The translations under genes were made by a program, and so were the position numbers. Below are positions 10,881 through 20,749 of a DNA stretch of 49,989 nucleotides, in pieces. Below the pieces are notes generated by a model. The model did no database searches. It saw nothing but the letters and a program-made list of their open reading frames with translations, and was not told where the DNA came from. The stretch comes from an uncultured Alphaproteobacteria bacterium. GTDB lineage: Bacteria > Pseudomonadota > Alphaproteobacteria > Geminicoccales > Geminicoccaceae. The stretch's first letter is position 1. Each line of letters begins with the position of its first letter. Location: positions 1-49,989 of the forward strand of contig CALBAK010000019.1 of NCBI GenBank assembly GCA_937926445.1, written 5' to 3'.

Positions 10881-11411
10881 TCAGGTGCGGAGAGTGCGCG
10901 GGTCGGGCCGGCCGGCGAGTGCCATGCCGGCCCGGACCGCCCCGGCGAGCGCTTCGAGGAGGAGAAGGAGGGCGGCGAGCGGGATCACGGTCTTGACGAG
11001 GAAGAGGCCGGGCAGGCCGCCCGCCTGGGCGGAGGGCTCGAGGACCTGCCAGGAGAGCCGCACGAAGCCCCAGGACGACCAGAGGACGAGCAGGCACCAG
11101 GGAACGACCAAGAGGAGGTTGCCGAGGAGCTCGACCAGGGCGCGGGTCTTCGGACCCCACCGCCGGCTCAGAATGTCGACCCGCACATGGCCGTCCTCGC
11201 CGTGCACGCGGGCGCTCATGAGCATGAAGGACACGCCGGCCGCGACCACGTAGAGCTCCTGCATCCAGATGCGGCCGAAGCCCAGGGCGTAGCGGCCGAC
11301 CGCCACCGCCGCGCAGAGCAGCACGGCCACGAGCACGAGCACCGCGGCGAGCCCGCCGACCGCGCGGCCGAGCGCGTCGACCCCGCGCACGAAGCCCTCG
11401 AGCGCCCGCAT
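10881..11411 (-). CDS. Second TRAP transporter small permease (DctQ paralogue)
   Basis: Encodes 176 residues with four predicted helices. GRYALGFGRIWMQELYVVA and RVHGEDGHVRVDIL are the conserved DctQ segments after helices 1 and 2. ATG 11411 has a strong ribosome site (GGAGGT, 6-base spacing). It is the first gene of a Q-M pair that repeats the organisation at 7030-9297 and diverges from the alcohol dehydrogenase gene at 11531, so promoters for both probably lie in 11412-11530. Confidence 0.9.
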   Translation of the reverse strand: MRALEGFVRGVDALGRAVGGLAAVLVLVAVLLCAAVAVGRYALGFGRIWMQELYVVAAGVSFMLMSARVHGEDGHVRVDILSRRWGPKTRALVELLGNLLLVVPWCLLVLWSSWGFVRLSWQVLEPSAQAGGLPGLFLVKTVIPLAALLLLLEALAGAVRAGMALAGRPDPRTLRT

Positions 11412-11530
11412 CCGCCGACCTCCCGCCTGCGCACGGGCGCAGCGGTAGCGGAAGCGGCCGCCGCCTGCCAGGGGCCCGGCGACGCCGGATCCCGCACACC
11501 GCGTGGTGGCGGTCCGGGCCCGTTCGGCGC

Positions 11531-12697
11531 ATGATCGGCGCGGCAGCCCCGGGGAGGCCGGCTTTGGCGGTGATCCAGTATCTGACGACGGTGTGGTTCG
11601 ATTTCGGCGCCGTGGACCGGCTCGCCGAGGCGCTCGACCAGCTCGCGATCCGACGCCCCCTCCTGGTCGCCGACCGGGGCGTCGAGGCGGCCGGGCTGCT
11701 CGACCGGGTGCGGGCGCGGATCCCGAACCGGATCCCGCTCGCCACCTTTCTCGACACCCCGGCCAACCCGACCGAGGCGGCGGTGCAGCGCGCCCTCGAG
11801 GTCTTCCGTGCGGAGGGCTGCGACGGGATCGTGGCGGTGGGCGGCGGCTCGCCGATCGATCTCGCCAAGGCCGTCGGACTCGCGGCCACCCATCCCGGCC
11901 CGCTCGAGGACTATGCGTTGATCGAAGGCGGGCTCGGGCGGATCCGGCCCGCCCTCCCGCCGCTCGTCGCCATCCCGACCACCGCCGGCACCGGCAGCGA
12001 GGTCGGGCGCGGTGCGGTGATCGTGCTCGAGGACGGCAGGAAGCTCGCGCTCGTGAGCCCGCATCTGATCCCCAAGCTCGCGATCTGCGACCCCGAGCTC
12101 ACGCTCGGCCTGCCGCCGGCTCTGACCGCCGGCACCGGCATGGACGCGATCGCCCACTGCATCGAGACCTTCCTCTCTCCGGCGATCAACCCGCCGGCCG
12201 AGGCGATCGCGCTCGACGGGCTCGGCCGCGCGGCCGCGCACATCGAGCGGGCCACCCACGAGGGCTCCGACCGGCGGGCGCGCTGGGAGATGATGATGGC
12301 GGCCATGGAAGGGGCGATGGCCTTCCAGAAGGGCCTGGGGGCGGTCCACGCGATGAGCCATCCCCTGGGTGCGCTCCCCGGCAAGCCGTTGCATCACGGC
12401 ACCCTCAACGCCGTGATCCTGCCCACTGTCCTGGCCTTCAACGCCGGTCACGTGGGCGACAAATACGAACGGATCCGGAAGGTCGTGGGGCTCGGCGAGG
12501 GCGCCGATCTGTCCGAATGGATCCGCGAGCTCGACCGGAGGCTCGGCTTGCCGGCGAATCTGCGGGCGATGGGGGTGGTCGAGGCCGATCTCGAGGGCCT
12601 CCCGGAACGGGCCGAGCGCGACCATTGCAACGCAACGAACCCGCGCCCGGCCGTGGCGGCCGACTACGCCCGTCTCTACCGGGAAGCGCTCGGGTGA
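11531..12697 (+). CDS. Iron-containing alcohol dehydrogenase family protein
   Basis: Encodes up to 388 residues of the group III (iron-type) alcohol dehydrogenases, NAD(P)-dependent enzymes acting on alcohols, aldehydes or hydroxy acids. The nucleotide site GGGSPIDLAKAVG and PTTAGTGSE lie in the N-terminal half. Metal ligands are expected at Asp in TGMDAIAHCIE (Asp, then His), His in GAVHAMSHPLG and His in LHHGTLNAV. TTG 11564 may be the true start: GGAGG lies 6 bases upstream, and the family usually begins near IQYLTTVWFDFGA, whereas ATG 11531 has no ribosome site. The stop overlaps the GTG of the MFS gene, so the two are probably cotranslated. Confidence 0.9.
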   Translation: MIGAAAPGRPALAVIQYLTTVWFDFGAVDRLAEALDQLAIRRPLLVADRGVEAAGLLDRVRARIPNRIPLATFLDTPANPTEAAVQRALEVFRAEGCDGIVAVGGGSPIDLAKAVGLAATHPGPLEDYALIEGGLGRIRPALPPLVAIPTTAGTGSEVGRGAVIVLEDGRKLALVSPHLIPKLAICDPELTLGLPPALTAGTGMDAIAHCIETFLSPAINPPAEAIALDGLGRAAAHIERATHEGSDRRARWEMMMAAMEGAMAFQKGLGAVHAMSHPLGALPGKPLHHGTLNAVILPTVLAFNAGHVGDKYERIRKVVGLGEGADLSEWIRELDRRLGLPANLRAMGVVEADLEGLPERAERDHCNATNPRPAVAADYARLYREALG

Positions 12698-13902
12698 GGG
12701 CCGCGGGTCTCGCCGCGGCGCCGGTCGCCCGCATGCCGCGGGGGGTGTGGGCCCTCGGCCTCACCTCGCTGTTCATGGACCTCTCGAGCGAGCTCATCCA
12801 CGCGCTGCTGCCGATCTTTCTCGTCGTCACGCTCGGCGCCGGGCCGGCCGTGCTCGGCCTGCTCGAGGGCGTGGCCGAGGCGACCGCCTCGTTCGCCAAG
12901 CTGGTCTCGGGGGCGCTCTCGGACCGGTTCGGCCGGCGCAAGCCGCTCGCCCTTCTGGGGTACGGCATGGCGGCGTTCACCAAGCCCTTGTTCCCGCTCG
13001 CGGCCGGGGTCGGGACGGTGTTCCTCGCGCGGTTCCTGGACCGGGTCGGCAAGGGGATCCGCGGTGCACCGCGCGACGCGCTCGTGGCCGACATCACGCC
13101 TCTGGAGCTTCGCGCCTCGGCCTATGGCCTCAGGCAATCGCTCGACACGGTGGGTGCCTTTCTGGGCCCGCTCGCGGCGATCGCGCTCATGTGGGCGTTC
13201 GCCGACGACATCCGGACCGTGCTCTGGTTCGCGGTGATCCCGGCCGTGCTCTGCGTGCTCGTGCTCTGGCTCGGGGTCGAGGAGCCCGAGGCGAGCCGGC
13301 CGCCCGCCCGGCCGCGGCCCTGGCTCGGCCTCGCCCGCACCGACATGGCGGCCCTCGGCTCGGCCTATTGGTGGATCGTGGCGGTCGCCGTGCTGCTCTC
13401 GCTCGCCCGCTTCTCCGAGGCCTTCCTCGTGCTGCGGGCGCAGGACGTCGGCATGGCGATCGGCCTCGTGCCGCTCGTCATGGTGGTCATGAGCCTGGTC
13501 TACAGCCTGGTCGCCTGGCCGGCCGGGCGGTTGGGCGACCGGATGGACCGGCGCCGTCTGCTCGTGGCCGGGATCCTCGTGCTCGTGCCGGCCGATCTCC
13601 TGCTCGCGACGGCGACCGGGCCCGCGGGTGCGCTCTGGGGTGTCGCGGTCTGGGGGCTGCACATGGGGCTGAGCCAGGGGCTGCTCGCCACGCTGGTGGC
13701 CGACGCCGCACCGGCCGAGCGGCGCGGCACGGCGTTCGGTCTGTTCCACCTGGCGACCGGCGTCGCGGCGCTCTTGGCGAGCCTGCTCGCGGGCGGGCTC
13801 TGGCAGCTGTTCGGGGCCGCGGCCACCTTCGCGGCCGGCGCCGCGCTGGCGCTCGCGAGCGCGCTTTTGCTCGCGCTGGCGCCGCGGCCGGTCAGCGCTT
13901 GA
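12694..13902 (+). CDS. MFS transporter
   Basis: Encodes 402 residues with about 12 predicted helices. The loop 2-3 signature [13 protein letters not shown] and its weaker copy in the second half, [11 protein letters not shown], are the hallmark of major facilitator carriers. [17 protein letters not shown] after helix 4 marks a branch of putative drug or metabolite exporters. Start GTG 12694 overlaps the stop of the alcohol dehydrogenase as GTGA; ATG 12733 is an alternative and would trim a short polar leader. It may export the product or toxic intermediate of that enzyme (inference). Its 3' end overlaps the convergent oxidoreductase gene by 11 bases. Confidence 0.9.
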   Translation: MRAAGLAAAPVARMPRGVWALGLTSLFMDLSSELIHALLPIFLVVTLGAGPAVLGLLEGVAEATASFAKLVSGALSDRFGRRKPLALLGYGMAAFTKPLFPLAAGVGTVFLARFLDRVGKGIRGAPRDALVADITPLELRASAYGLRQSLDTVGAFLGPLAAIALMWAFADDIRTVLWFAVIPAVLCVLVLWLGVEEPEASRPPARPRPWLGLARTDMAALGSAYWWIVAVAVLLSLARFSEAFLVLRAQDVGMAIGLVPLVMVVMSLVYSLVAWPAGRLGDRMDRRRLLVAGILVLVPADLLLATATGPAGALWGVAVWGLHMGLSQGLLATLVADAAPAERRGTAFGLFHLATGVAALLASLLAGGLWQLFGAAATFAAGAALALASALLLALAPRPVSA

Positions 13903-15301
13903 GGACGCACTTTTCGTACAGGCCCCGCAGCCGGCCGCACGGGTCGTAGCGTCGCTTGAGCCGCTCGTAGACCGCGCGGTCGTAGTGCCGCCAGAACTCG
14001 TCCTCGGGATAGAAGCTGTCGGAATAGAGCGATTTCACGCCGCCGAGCTCGGCGATCTTCCGCTCGATCTGGCGGTTGTACCAGTGATCGGGCTTGGCCT
14101 CGCGCCGGCGGATCGGCTGCCAGAAGCCGAAATTGACCCAGAGCTCGCCGGGCGGGGTGCGGAAGAGCGGGAAACCGTGCGGATGCAGCGCCCGGAAGGG
14201 GCAGTTCCAGACCGGCAGAATGCCGATCGTGTCGTGGAACCAGGCGAGGAAGGCGGGGGCCCGGGCGAGCGGCACGCCCACGTCCTGGATCACCGATTCC
14301 GACCGATAGCCCAGGAGATCGTAGATTCTGCCCAGCCGCCAGCGGTTGAACCAGCGCATGATGCGGGTGTAGGTGAGCGAATTGAGCCGCTCGCGTCCCA
14401 GAAGGCGGCGCAGGAGCGGGATCTCCATGCCCAGGTTCTTCGAACACCAGAACCAGTCGGTGTCCCAGCGGCGGATGTAGTCTCGGGTCGTGAGATAATC
14501 CTCCTCCCGCTCGAGGATCGACTTGTAGTAGATTTTCTCGAAGGTGTAGTCCGAGGTGTAGGGGGCCGCGTCGACGAACCGGCCGATCGACAGGACCATC
14601 CGGTCGCGGGCGAAGATCTCGCCTTCGACGAAGTCGGAGGCGGGATCGTCACAGGCGGCGGCGAGGGCAGCGTAATAGGACTCGGCGTCGCGGAAGGTCC
14701 GGTGCTCGAGCCGCACACAGGGCTTCACCGGGATCGTCTTCGCGAGGATGCGGATCGCATAGCCGAGCGTGCCGTAGCTGTTGGGGAAGCCGAAGAAGAG
14801 CTCGGCGTGCTCGCCCTCCGGGCGGGCGGTCACGACCTCGCCGTCGGCGGTGACGACGTCGAACTCGAGGATCGTCTCGTGGACGAGGCCGTGGCGGAAG
14901 CTCGAGGATTCGATGCCGATGCCGGCGAGTGCTCCGCCGATCGTGATGCCCATGAGCTCGGGGACGACGGCCGGCATCACCCCGTGCGGCAGGGTCGCAT
15001 CGACCAGGTCGCCGTAAGGGCACATGCCCTCGACCTCGACCGTGCCGGCCACCGGATCGACCGCGAGGACGTGGCGGAATTCCCGGGTGTCGATCCGGGT
15101 GGCGGGTGCCGGAACCCGGTCGCGGAAGAGGTTCGAGACCTCCTTCTCGAGGCGCGGCGGTGCGGTGGCGTTCCGCAGCCGTTCGACGAGCGCCGCGCGA
15201 CGCGCCGCATGGGCTGCCCGGGCGGCCTCGACCCCGCCTGCCGGCGCCGCGCCCGCGCGCGCCGGCGGCTCGACCGTGCGTTCGACCTCGGCCGTGGCCA
15301 T
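13892..15301 (-). CDS. FAD-binding oxidoreductase (DHCR24-like)
   Basis: Encodes 469 residues of the VAO/PCMH-type flavoproteins. The FAD domain occupies roughly residues 60-210 and includes [19 protein letters not shown] and the pyrophosphate-binding [20 protein letters not shown]. The remainder ([39 protein letters not shown]) resembles the delta-24-sterol reductase-like branch found in many bacteria, whose substrates are mostly unknown. ATG 15301 has GGAGG 7 bases upstream. No steroid genes are nearby. The 3' end overlaps the convergent MFS gene by 11 bases. Confidence 0.85.
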   Translation of the reverse strand: MATAEVERTVEPPARAGAAPAGGVEAARAAHAARRAALVERLRNATAPPRLEKEVSNLFRDRVPAPATRIDTREFRHVLAVDPVAGTVEVEGMCPYGDLVDATLPHGVMPAVVPELMGITIGGALAGIGIESSSFRHGLVHETILEFDVVTADGEVVTARPEGEHAELFFGFPNSYGTLGYAIRILAKTIPVKPCVRLEHRTFRDAESYYAALAAACDDPASDFVEGEIFARDRMVLSIGRFVDAAPYTSDYTFEKIYYKSILEREEDYLTTRDYIRRWDTDWFWCSKNLGMEIPLLRRLLGRERLNSLTYTRIMRWFNRWRLGRIYDLLGYRSESVIQDVGVPLARAPAFLAWFHDTIGILPVWNCPFRALHPHGFPLFRTPPGELWVNFGFWQPIRRREAKPDHWYNRQIERKIAELGGVKSLYSDSFYPEDEFWRHYDRAVYERLKRRYDPCGRLRGLYEKCVLKR

Positions 15302-15367
15302 GCGCCTTCCTCCCCGTTACCGCCCGAGAAGATGGCGGCGAGGGGAGGCAGACGCCAGGGGGCCGGC

Positions 15368-15583
15368 TCAGCGGAGCACGGCGGTCCAGGCGGCGTCGGC
15401 GCGGCGGGCGGGATCGGGCTCGGGCGCGGCGGGCGGCGGGACGGCCGCGCCCAGCCGGCGCAGATAGTGCTCGACCGCATCGTCGATCAGCCGCTCCTGC
15501 GGGCAGCAGAAGGTCGCCGCCAGCCGCTCGAGCGCCTCGCGGTGCCGGCGGGCGAGCGAGACGGGCACGCGCGGATCTCGCAT
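15368..15583 (-). CDS. Small ribbon-helix-helix-like protein
   Basis: Encodes 71 residues. The first 43 read as one beta strand (RVPVSL) followed by two helices separated by a turn ([14 protein letters not shown], then [18 protein letters not shown]). This is the layout of CopG/Arc-type DNA-binding domains. The C-terminal 28 residues are Pro/Ala-rich. ATG 15583 is chosen because GGAGGA lies 9 bases upstream; an upstream ATG at 15625 lacks one. No toxin partner is adjacent, so an antitoxin role is not supported. It ends 66 bases before the oxidoreductase gene on the same strand and could be its regulator (inference). Confidence 0.6.
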   Translation of the reverse strand: MRDPRVPVSLARRHREALERLAATFCCPQERLIDDAVEHYLRRLGAAVPPPAAPEPDPARRADAAWTAVLR

Positions 15584-15706
15584 GGTACGACGTCCTCCGG
15601 TACGGTCGATCGAAGCGGCCGACATTCTCCGCGGCTTCGCCCGGCCGCGCAGGGCGCGGAGCCCGCGCTCACTCCCCGATACGCTGTCCGGGCGTATCTC
15701 GGTGCG

Positions 15707-16144
15707 CTACCGCCTGCCGGGGGCTCGGTCGCCGCGTTCCTCGGGAACGAGGCGGAGTGCGGCCGAGTTCATGCAGTAGCGCAACCCGGTGGGCGGCGGG
15801 CCGTCCGGGAAGACGTGCCCAAGATGGGCGTCGCAGCGGGCGCAGAGCACCTCGGTCCGGCGCATGAACCAGCTGCGGTCCTCGCGGGTGGCGATCGCGC
15901 GCTCGTCGATCGGTGCCCAGAAGGAGGGCCAGCCCGTGCCGCTGTCGTACTTGGTCGTACTCGAGAAGAGCGGCTGGCCGCAGCAGACGCAGACATAGGT
16001 GCCGGGCGTCTTGGTGTTCCAGTAGCGGCCGGTGAAAGCCGGCTCGGTGCCGTGCTCGCGGGTGACGTGGTACTCCTCGGGCGACAGCAGCCGGCGCCAC
16101 TCGGCTTCGCTCTTGACGACCTTTTCGATGCTCGCGTCCGCCAT
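15707..16144 (-). CDS. msrB: Peptide-methionine (R)-S-oxide reductase
   Basis: Encodes 145 residues covering the whole MsrB domain, which reduces the R form of methionine sulfoxide in proteins using thioredoxin. [12 protein letters not shown] contributes the substrate pocket. The zinc site is Cys52-x-x-Cys55 and Cys101-x-x-Cys104, and the catalytic cysteine is Cys124 in [12 protein letters not shown] 16144 fits the usual family length and has a GAGG-type ribosome site. No signal peptide is seen, so it is cytoplasmic. It is divergent from the Ldh2-like gene at 16320. Confidence 0.95.
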   Translation of the reverse strand: MADASIEKVVKSEAEWRRLLSPEEYHVTREHGTEPAFTGRYWNTKTPGTYVCVCCGQPLFSSTTKYDSGTGWPSFWAPIDERAIATREDRSWFMRRTEVLCARCDAHLGHVFPDGPPPTGLRYCMNSAALRLVPEERGDRAPGRR

Positions 16145-16319
16145 CGCCGCCTCGCCGCTTCGCTGCCGGCGCGGAGATGGGGTCGGCGCCGGCCGGCGGC
16201 AACGGCGGTGCGGGCGACCGCGCGCGACGCCGGGCGGGCCCGCACGGCGCACGGGTTCAGGAGCGGGGCGGGGCGTGGTAGCTGCCGAGCCGTCCACCGA
16301 CCGATCGGGAACCGCGTCG

Positions 16320-17396
16320 ATGCCCAATCTGCCCGCCGCCGGCCTCCGTGCGCTGGCCTACGCGATCGCCCGGGCCTGGGGCAGCGGCGAGGAGGAGGCG
16401 GCGCTCCTCGCCGACCATCTCCTCGAGGCCAACCTGGCCGGCCACGACAGCCACGGTGTCGGGATGCTGCCGACCTATGTGCGGATCTTCCGCGAGGGCT
16501 GCCTCGTGCCCAACCGCGAGCTCCGCACCGTGGCCGATTCGGGTGCGGTGATCGTGTTCGATGGCGGCCGGGGGGTCGGCCAGCGAATGGCGCGCGAGGC
16601 GGTGGCGCGCGGGATCGAGCGGGCGCGCGGGCTCGGGGCCGCGGTCGTGGCCCTGCGGGACAGTTGCCACATCGGCCGGATCGGCACCTATGGCGAGCAG
16701 GCGGCGGCCGCCGGCATGGCGGGCATCTTCTGGGTCAACGTCGCCGACCACGACCCGATCGTCGCACCCTACGGGGCGGCCGAGGCGCGCTTCGGCACCA
16801 ACCCGTTCTGCGCGGTGGTGCCAGGCCGGCCGGGCGAGCCGCCGGTCGCCCTCCTCGACATGGCGACGTCCACGATCGCCTTCGGCAAGGCGCGGGTGGC
16901 GCGCAACAAGGGGCTGCCGGTGCCGGAAGGCACGCTGATCGACCGCGAGGGCCGGCCGACCACGGATCCCGGCCCGATGGTCGACCGATTCGAGGGTGCG
17001 CTCACCGCCTTCGGCGCGCACAAGGGCTCGGGCCTCGCGGTCCTGTGCGAGCTCCTCGGTGCGGCGCTGATCGGCGGCCAGACGATCACCGATCCGATGC
17101 GGCATGCGGTCGTGAACTCGATGCTCGCGATCCTGATCGATCCGGAGCGCTTCGCCGCGGCCGAACGCGGCTCGGCGGCGGTCGAGGCGGTGGCCCGCTG
17201 GATCCGGGCGGCGCGGCCGGCACCGGGCATCGACCGGGTACGGTTGCCGGGCGAGCCCGAGCGGGAGAGCCGGGCCCGGCGGCTCGCCGAAGGGGTGCCG
17301 ATCGACGAGAAGAGCCTCGCCGACATCCTCGATGCGGGGATGGCGCTCGGCCTCGAACGCGAGCGGCTCTCGGCCCTCGCCCGCGGGGAGGGGTGA
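16320..17396 (+). CDS. Ldh2 family malate/L-lactate-type dehydrogenase
   Basis: Encodes 358 residues of the type-2 malate/lactate dehydrogenase family, NAD(P)-dependent oxidoreductases of 2-hydroxy acids (malate, sulfolactate, ureidoglycolate, 2,3-diketogulonate). The family motif with the catalytic region is [12 protein letters not shown] near residue 41. [14 protein letters not shown] and [10 protein letters not shown] follow, with [15 protein letters not shown] in the C-terminal half. ATG 16320 gives full family length. The stop overlaps the start of the next gene by one base (TGATG). The pairing with an L-2-hydroxyglutarate-type dehydrogenase suggests a 2-hydroxy/2-oxo acid interconversion module; the actual substrate is not determined. 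Confidence 0.9.
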   Translation: MPNLPAAGLRALAYAIARAWGSGEEEAALLADHLLEANLAGHDSHGVGMLPTYVRIFREGCLVPNRELRTVADSGAVIVFDGGRGVGQRMAREAVARGIERARGLGAAVVALRDSCHIGRIGTYGEQAAAAGMAGIFWVNVADHDPIVAPYGAAEARFGTNPFCAVVPGRPGEPPVALLDMATSTIAFGKARVARNKGLPVPEGTLIDREGRPTTDPGPMVDRFEGALTAFGAHKGSGLAVLCELLGAALIGGQTITDPMRHAVVNSMLAILIDPERFAAAERGSAAVEAVARWIRAARPAPGIDRVRLPGEPERESRARRLAEGVPIDEKSLADILDAGMALGLERERLSALARGEG

Positions 17397-18529
17397 TGGA
17401 GAGGGTCGAGGCGGTCGTAGTCGGTGCCGGGGTGGTCGGCCTTGCGGTCGCCCGACGGCTGGCGCTCGCCGGTCTCGAGGTGGTCGTCCTCGAGAAGGAG
17501 GGTGCGATCGGCACCGAGACCTCCTCGCGCAACAGCGAGGTGATCCACGCCGGGATCTACTATCCCGAGGGCAGCCTCAAGGCGAGCTGCTGCATCGCCG
17601 GCAAATGGTGGCTCTACCGGTACTGCGAGGCCAGGGGCGTGCCCCATCGCCGCTGCGGCAAGCTGATCGTCGCGACGAGTGAGGAGCAGAACGCCACCCT
17701 CGATCGGATCAAGGCCAACGCCCAAGCTCTCGGCATGCCCGACCTCGAGCGCTGGCCGGCCGAGCGAGCGAGGGCGCTCGAGCCGGCGCTGCGCTGCACC
17801 GGAGCGCTCTGGTCGCCCACCACCGGGATCGTCGACAGCCACGCGCTCATGCTCGCCTATCGGGGCGACGCCGAGGACCACGGTGCCGCGATCGCGTTCC
17901 GGGCCCCGCTCGAGCGGGCCAGGGTCGTGGACGGTGGTCTGGAGCTCGAGGTGGGTGGTGTCGAGCCGATGCGGCTGCGCACTCGCTACCTCGTCAACAG
18001 CGCGGGCCTGCACGCCCCGGCGCTCGCCCGCCGGATCGAGGGGCTCGACCCGGCGCTCGTGCCGCGGGGCTGGCTCTGCAAGGGCAACTACTACACGCTC
18101 TCTGGGCGCTCGCCCTTTTCGCGGCTGATCTATCCGGTGCCGGAAGCGGCCGGGCTCGGGGTGCACGTGACGATCGACCTCGCAGGGCGATGCCGCTTCG
18201 GGCCGGACGTCGAATGGGTCGAGGCGATCGACTACGACGTCGACCCGAGGCGGGCGGAACGGTTCTACGCCGAGGTCCGCAAATACTGGCCGGAGCTGCC
18301 CGACGGGGCGCTCGAACCCGGCTACGCCGGGATCCGCCCGAAGCTCGCGCCGGAGGGTGCGCCCGCTGCCGACTTCCTGGTCCAGGGACCGGCCGAGCAC
18401 GGGGTCGCGGGCCTCGTCAACCTGCTCGGGATCGAGAGCCCGGGGCTCACCGCCTCCTGGCCGCTCGCCGAGCTCGTCGCCGCCAAGCTCGGCCTGCCGC
18501 CGCTCGCGGAAAAGGTGGCGGCGCTCTAG
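17396..18529 (+). CDS. L-2-hydroxyglutarate dehydrogenase-like FAD oxidoreductase
   Basis: Encodes 377 residues of the DAO/L2HGDH flavoprotein family. The N-terminal FAD motif is [17 protein letters not shown] at residues 7-23. The segment [20 protein letters not shown] at about residue 42 is diagnostic for L-2-hydroxyglutarate oxidases/dehydrogenases (LhgO/L2HGDH). The C-terminal GIRPKL and [20 protein letters not shown] complete the fold. It would oxidise an (S)-2-hydroxy acid to the 2-oxo acid with electrons to a membrane acceptor. It is translationally coupled to the Ldh2-like gene. Its TAG stop shares the palindrome CTAG with the stop of the convergent GT25 gene. Confidence 0.9.
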   Translation: MERVEAVVVGAGVVGLAVARRLALAGLEVVVLEKEGAIGTETSSRNSEVIHAGIYYPEGSLKASCCIAGKWWLYRYCEARGVPHRRCGKLIVATSEEQNATLDRIKANAQALGMPDLERWPAERARALEPALRCTGALWSPTTGIVDSHALMLAYRGDAEDHGAAIAFRAPLERARVVDGGLELEVGGVEPMRLRTRYLVNSAGLHAPALARRIEGLDPALVPRGWLCKGNYYTLSGRSPFSRLIYPVPEAAGLGVHVTIDLAGRCRFGPDVEWVEAIDYDVDPRRAERFYAEVRKYWPELPDGALEPGYAGIRPKLAPEGAPAADFLVQGPAEHGVAGLVNLLGIESPGLTASWPLAELVAAKLGLPPLAEKVAAL

Positions 18530-19416
18530 AGGCGAGTCTCGGCGCGGGCCGGGGCGAGCCCGCGCCCGAGCCAGCCGCCGAGCGCGATCGCGGCGGCGAC
18601 CGAAGCGATCGCGAGCTCGTTGGGGCGCATCATCCGGGAGAGCAACAGCTCGCCCAGATCGGTGCGGGTGACGAGGTGCTTGAGCTTGCGGATGGGCTTG
18701 TTGCGCTTCTTCTCGGCCATGTGGTCGCTACCGCGGGCGGCCTGAGTGGCGAGCATGGGGAAGAAGGCGAAGGCCTGGGGCAACCGCGCATAGGAGGCGT
18801 CGATCCCGCCGCCGGCGATCTGCTCGCGCTCGCGGCGGTCCTTGGAGAAGGGGTTGGCGGCGAGCCAGGACAACAGGCGCGGGCTCGCGATGTAGGCGTG
18901 CGCGCAGGCCGAGGAGGTCCGCAAGAGGTTGGGGGCGACGAAGCGTGCCCTGAGCGGCCAGTGACCGAGGAAGAAGATGGTCCAGTCGGGCGGCAGGGCC
19001 GCCATCGCGGCCTCGACCGCAGCGAGCGTGCGCCGGCCCACCCACGGCGCGAAGGCGACATCGTCCTCGAGGATCAGCGCGTTGCGGGCGCCGGCATCCA
19101 GGGCGTGCCGGGCGACGGCGCGGTGGCTCTCCCAGATGCCCTCGATCACCCGTGTGGGATGGCGGTCGGGCCGGTAGAACAGCACCCGCCGGCAGAGCCC
19201 GACGCGGTGCAGTTCGGCGGCGGCGAGCGCTGCGCGGTCGGGCCGATCGGCGAGCGAGATGCAATAGGCGCGGTCGACGAAGTCCCAAGCCGAGGAGGGC
19301 GCGTCGCCCCGGCAATGCGGACAGCCGGGATCGATCGGGCAGGGGTGGAAGCGGTCGATGCGGGCCACGTCGCCCGAAAACGCCCCGATCCGAGGCTCGG
19401 TCACCATCGCTCCCAT
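18526..19416 (-). CDS. Glycosyltransferase family 25 protein
   Basis: Encodes about 296 residues. [16 protein letters not shown] near residue 45 and the metal/nucleotide-sugar motif [11 protein letters not shown] near residue 110 are typical of GT25 (LPS or glycan glycosyltransferases). [14 protein letters not shown] fits the family's following strand. Four cysteines around residues 26-35 ([10 protein letters not shown]) lie before the domain. A hydrophobic C-terminal helix ([18 protein letters not shown]) may anchor it to the membrane. The start is uncertain: ATG 19416 and ATG 19407 are both possible, and the ribosome site is not decisive. It is next to the acyltransferase and GT4 genes, suggesting a surface glycolipid role. 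Confidence 0.75.
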   Translation of the reverse strand: MGAMVTEPRIGAFSGDVARIDRFHPCPIDPGCPHCRGDAPSSAWDFVDRAYCISLADRPDRAALAAAELHRVGLCRRVLFYRPDRHPTRVIEGIWESHRAVARHALDAGARNALILEDDVAFAPWVGRRTLAAVEAAMAALPPDWTIFFLGHWPLRARFVAPNLLRTSSACAHAYIASPRLLSWLAANPFSKDRREREQIAGGGIDASYARLPQAFAFFPMLATQAARGSDHMAEKKRNKPIRKLKHLVTRTDLGELLLSRMMRPNELAIASVAAAIALGGWLGRGLAPARAETRL

Positions 19417-19522
19417 CCGCTCGTGGCGCTCCCGCGGCCGACGGCTGCGCTGCCGCACGGCCCTACCATCGATGCACCGGGTCGGCCGGACCGGCCTGCG
19501 GCGCAAGATCTCGGAGGGAGAC

Positions 19523-20548
19523 CTAGGGGAGCGGAGGCCCTCGATCAAGGTCGGCGGGGCGCTCCGCGAGCGCCGAACCGCCCTCGGGTAGGCCGTCGCC
19601 GACGAGCTTCGCCCGCCACTTCGCCTTGGCGGGATCGGGCCACCGCCGCTTGATACAGAGCCACTGCTCGGGCCGTTCGGCGATCCATGCCTCGAACAGG
19701 GCGTAGAGCCGCTGCATCGTGTCGCGGGCCACCGCCCGCGGCTCGCCGACCGGGTGCAGCGCGATCGGCGGCTCTAGGGTCAGGCGGAAGCGGGCGCCCT
19801 CGAGCCGCTCGACCCGGACGGGGACGAAGGGGACGTCGAGCCGGGCGGCGATCAGGGCGGGGGCGATCGGTGCCCAGGCCGGGCGGCCGAAGAAGGTCAC
19901 GGGCTCGCCCGCATCGTGCCGTTGGTCGAGGAGGAGGCCCAGCGAACGCCCGGCCCTGAGCTCCTTGAGGAGGGCGTGCGGGCTCGCCTCTTTGGGCAGG
20001 AATCGGCAGCCGAGCGCGCGCCGCCGGCGCTGCAAGAGCGCCTCGATCCGCGGGTCGGCGCGCGGCGCGTGGACCACGGTCATCGGCACACCGAGGCGGG
20101 CGGCGACGGCGGCCGGCAGCTCCCAGTTGGCGAGATGGGCGGCCACGAGGAGCGCCGGCCGGCCGGCTGCCGCGCGGGCGAGGCCGAAGCGGTCGACGAG
20201 CTCCACCCGGCCCGGCTCCTCGGCGAGCCGGGCGAGGTGCGGATATTCGCCCACCACCCGGCCGAATTGACGCCAAGAGGCCCGGGCGAGCCGGCGGAGC
20301 TCGAGCTCGTTCGCAGCCGGTCGCACGACGCGCAGATTGGCCAAGAGCCGCCGCTGGTCCCACGAGCGCGGGCCGATGGTCGCGAACAGGCCGCCGACGA
20401 GTGCGCCGGCGCGGTCGGGGCCGAGCGCCTCGGCGGTCCGCCAGAGAGCATCGAGAAGGCCCGCCTGTACCGCGCGCGCGAGTGCACGCCACTGCCGTGA
20501 GCGGGCGCTACCGGTCGAACGGGGGTGGGCAGGCTCGGATCGGGTCAC
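19523..20548 (-). CDS. LpxL/HtrB-like lysophospholipid acyltransferase
   Basis: Encodes about 341 residues matching the late lipid A acyltransferase family, inner-membrane enzymes that add secondary acyl chains to lipid A or related lipids. The HxxxxD/E catalytic block appears as AAHLANWELPAA near residue 145. LLLDQRHDAGEPVTFFGRPA and the C-terminal EAWIAERPEQWLCIKRRW are typical of LpxL. GTG 20548 is the best in-frame start found, but it has no convincing ribosome site, and the first 20-30 residues are low complexity, so the true start may be internal. The 59-base sequence after it is AT-richer and shared with the divergent GT4 gene. Confidence 0.8.
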   Translation of the reverse strand: MTRSEPAHPRSTGSARSRQWRALARAVQAGLLDALWRTAEALGPDRAGALVGGLFATIGPRSWDQRRLLANLRVVRPAANELELRRLARASWRQFGRVVGEYPHLARLAEEPGRVELVDRFGLARAAAGRPALLVAAHLANWELPAAVAARLGVPMTVVHAPRADPRIEALLQRRRRALGCRFLPKEASPHALLKELRAGRSLGLLLDQRHDAGEPVTFFGRPAWAPIAPALIAARLDVPFVPVRVERLEGARFRLTLEPPIALHPVGEPRAVARDTMQRLYALFEAWIAERPEQWLCIKRRWPDPAKAKWRAKLVGDGLPEGGSALAERPADLDRGPPLP

Positions 20549-20689
20549 GGCCGCACGCCGGTCGTCAGAGAGCCGCGCGGCGGCGTGCCTGTCAACCTCG
20601 CGCCGGGTCGCGAGCGCGCCAGCCGGGTTTCGGGAGTCCGGACCGCGGCGTGGCACTTGCGCTCGAAGGGTACAGCGAGCCGCGCTTTT

Positions 20690-20749
20690 CTGCTGACAGG
20701 TGTACGGTCGCGTTGTACTTTTTGATGTTGACGTGCATAGGATCGGGAC
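20690..20749. promoter_or_regulatory. AT-richer divergent promoter region
   Basis: The bases just before GTG 20750 contain the longest T-rich stretch of the window, around TACTTTTTGATG at 20716-20727. TTGTAC at 20713-20718 and CATAGG at 20736-20741 are 17 bases apart on the plus strand, a weak sigma-70-like pair with three matches in each hexamer. The region separates the divergent acyltransferase and GT4 genes, so promoters for both are expected here. Confidence 0.35.

Noticed and set aside
13985-18529. A 1514-codon open frame on the plus strand
   Set aside because: Only its last 377 codons are real (L-2-hydroxyglutarate dehydrogenase-like). The rest is the antisense shadow of the FAD oxidoreductase, MsrB and others, kept open by high G+C.
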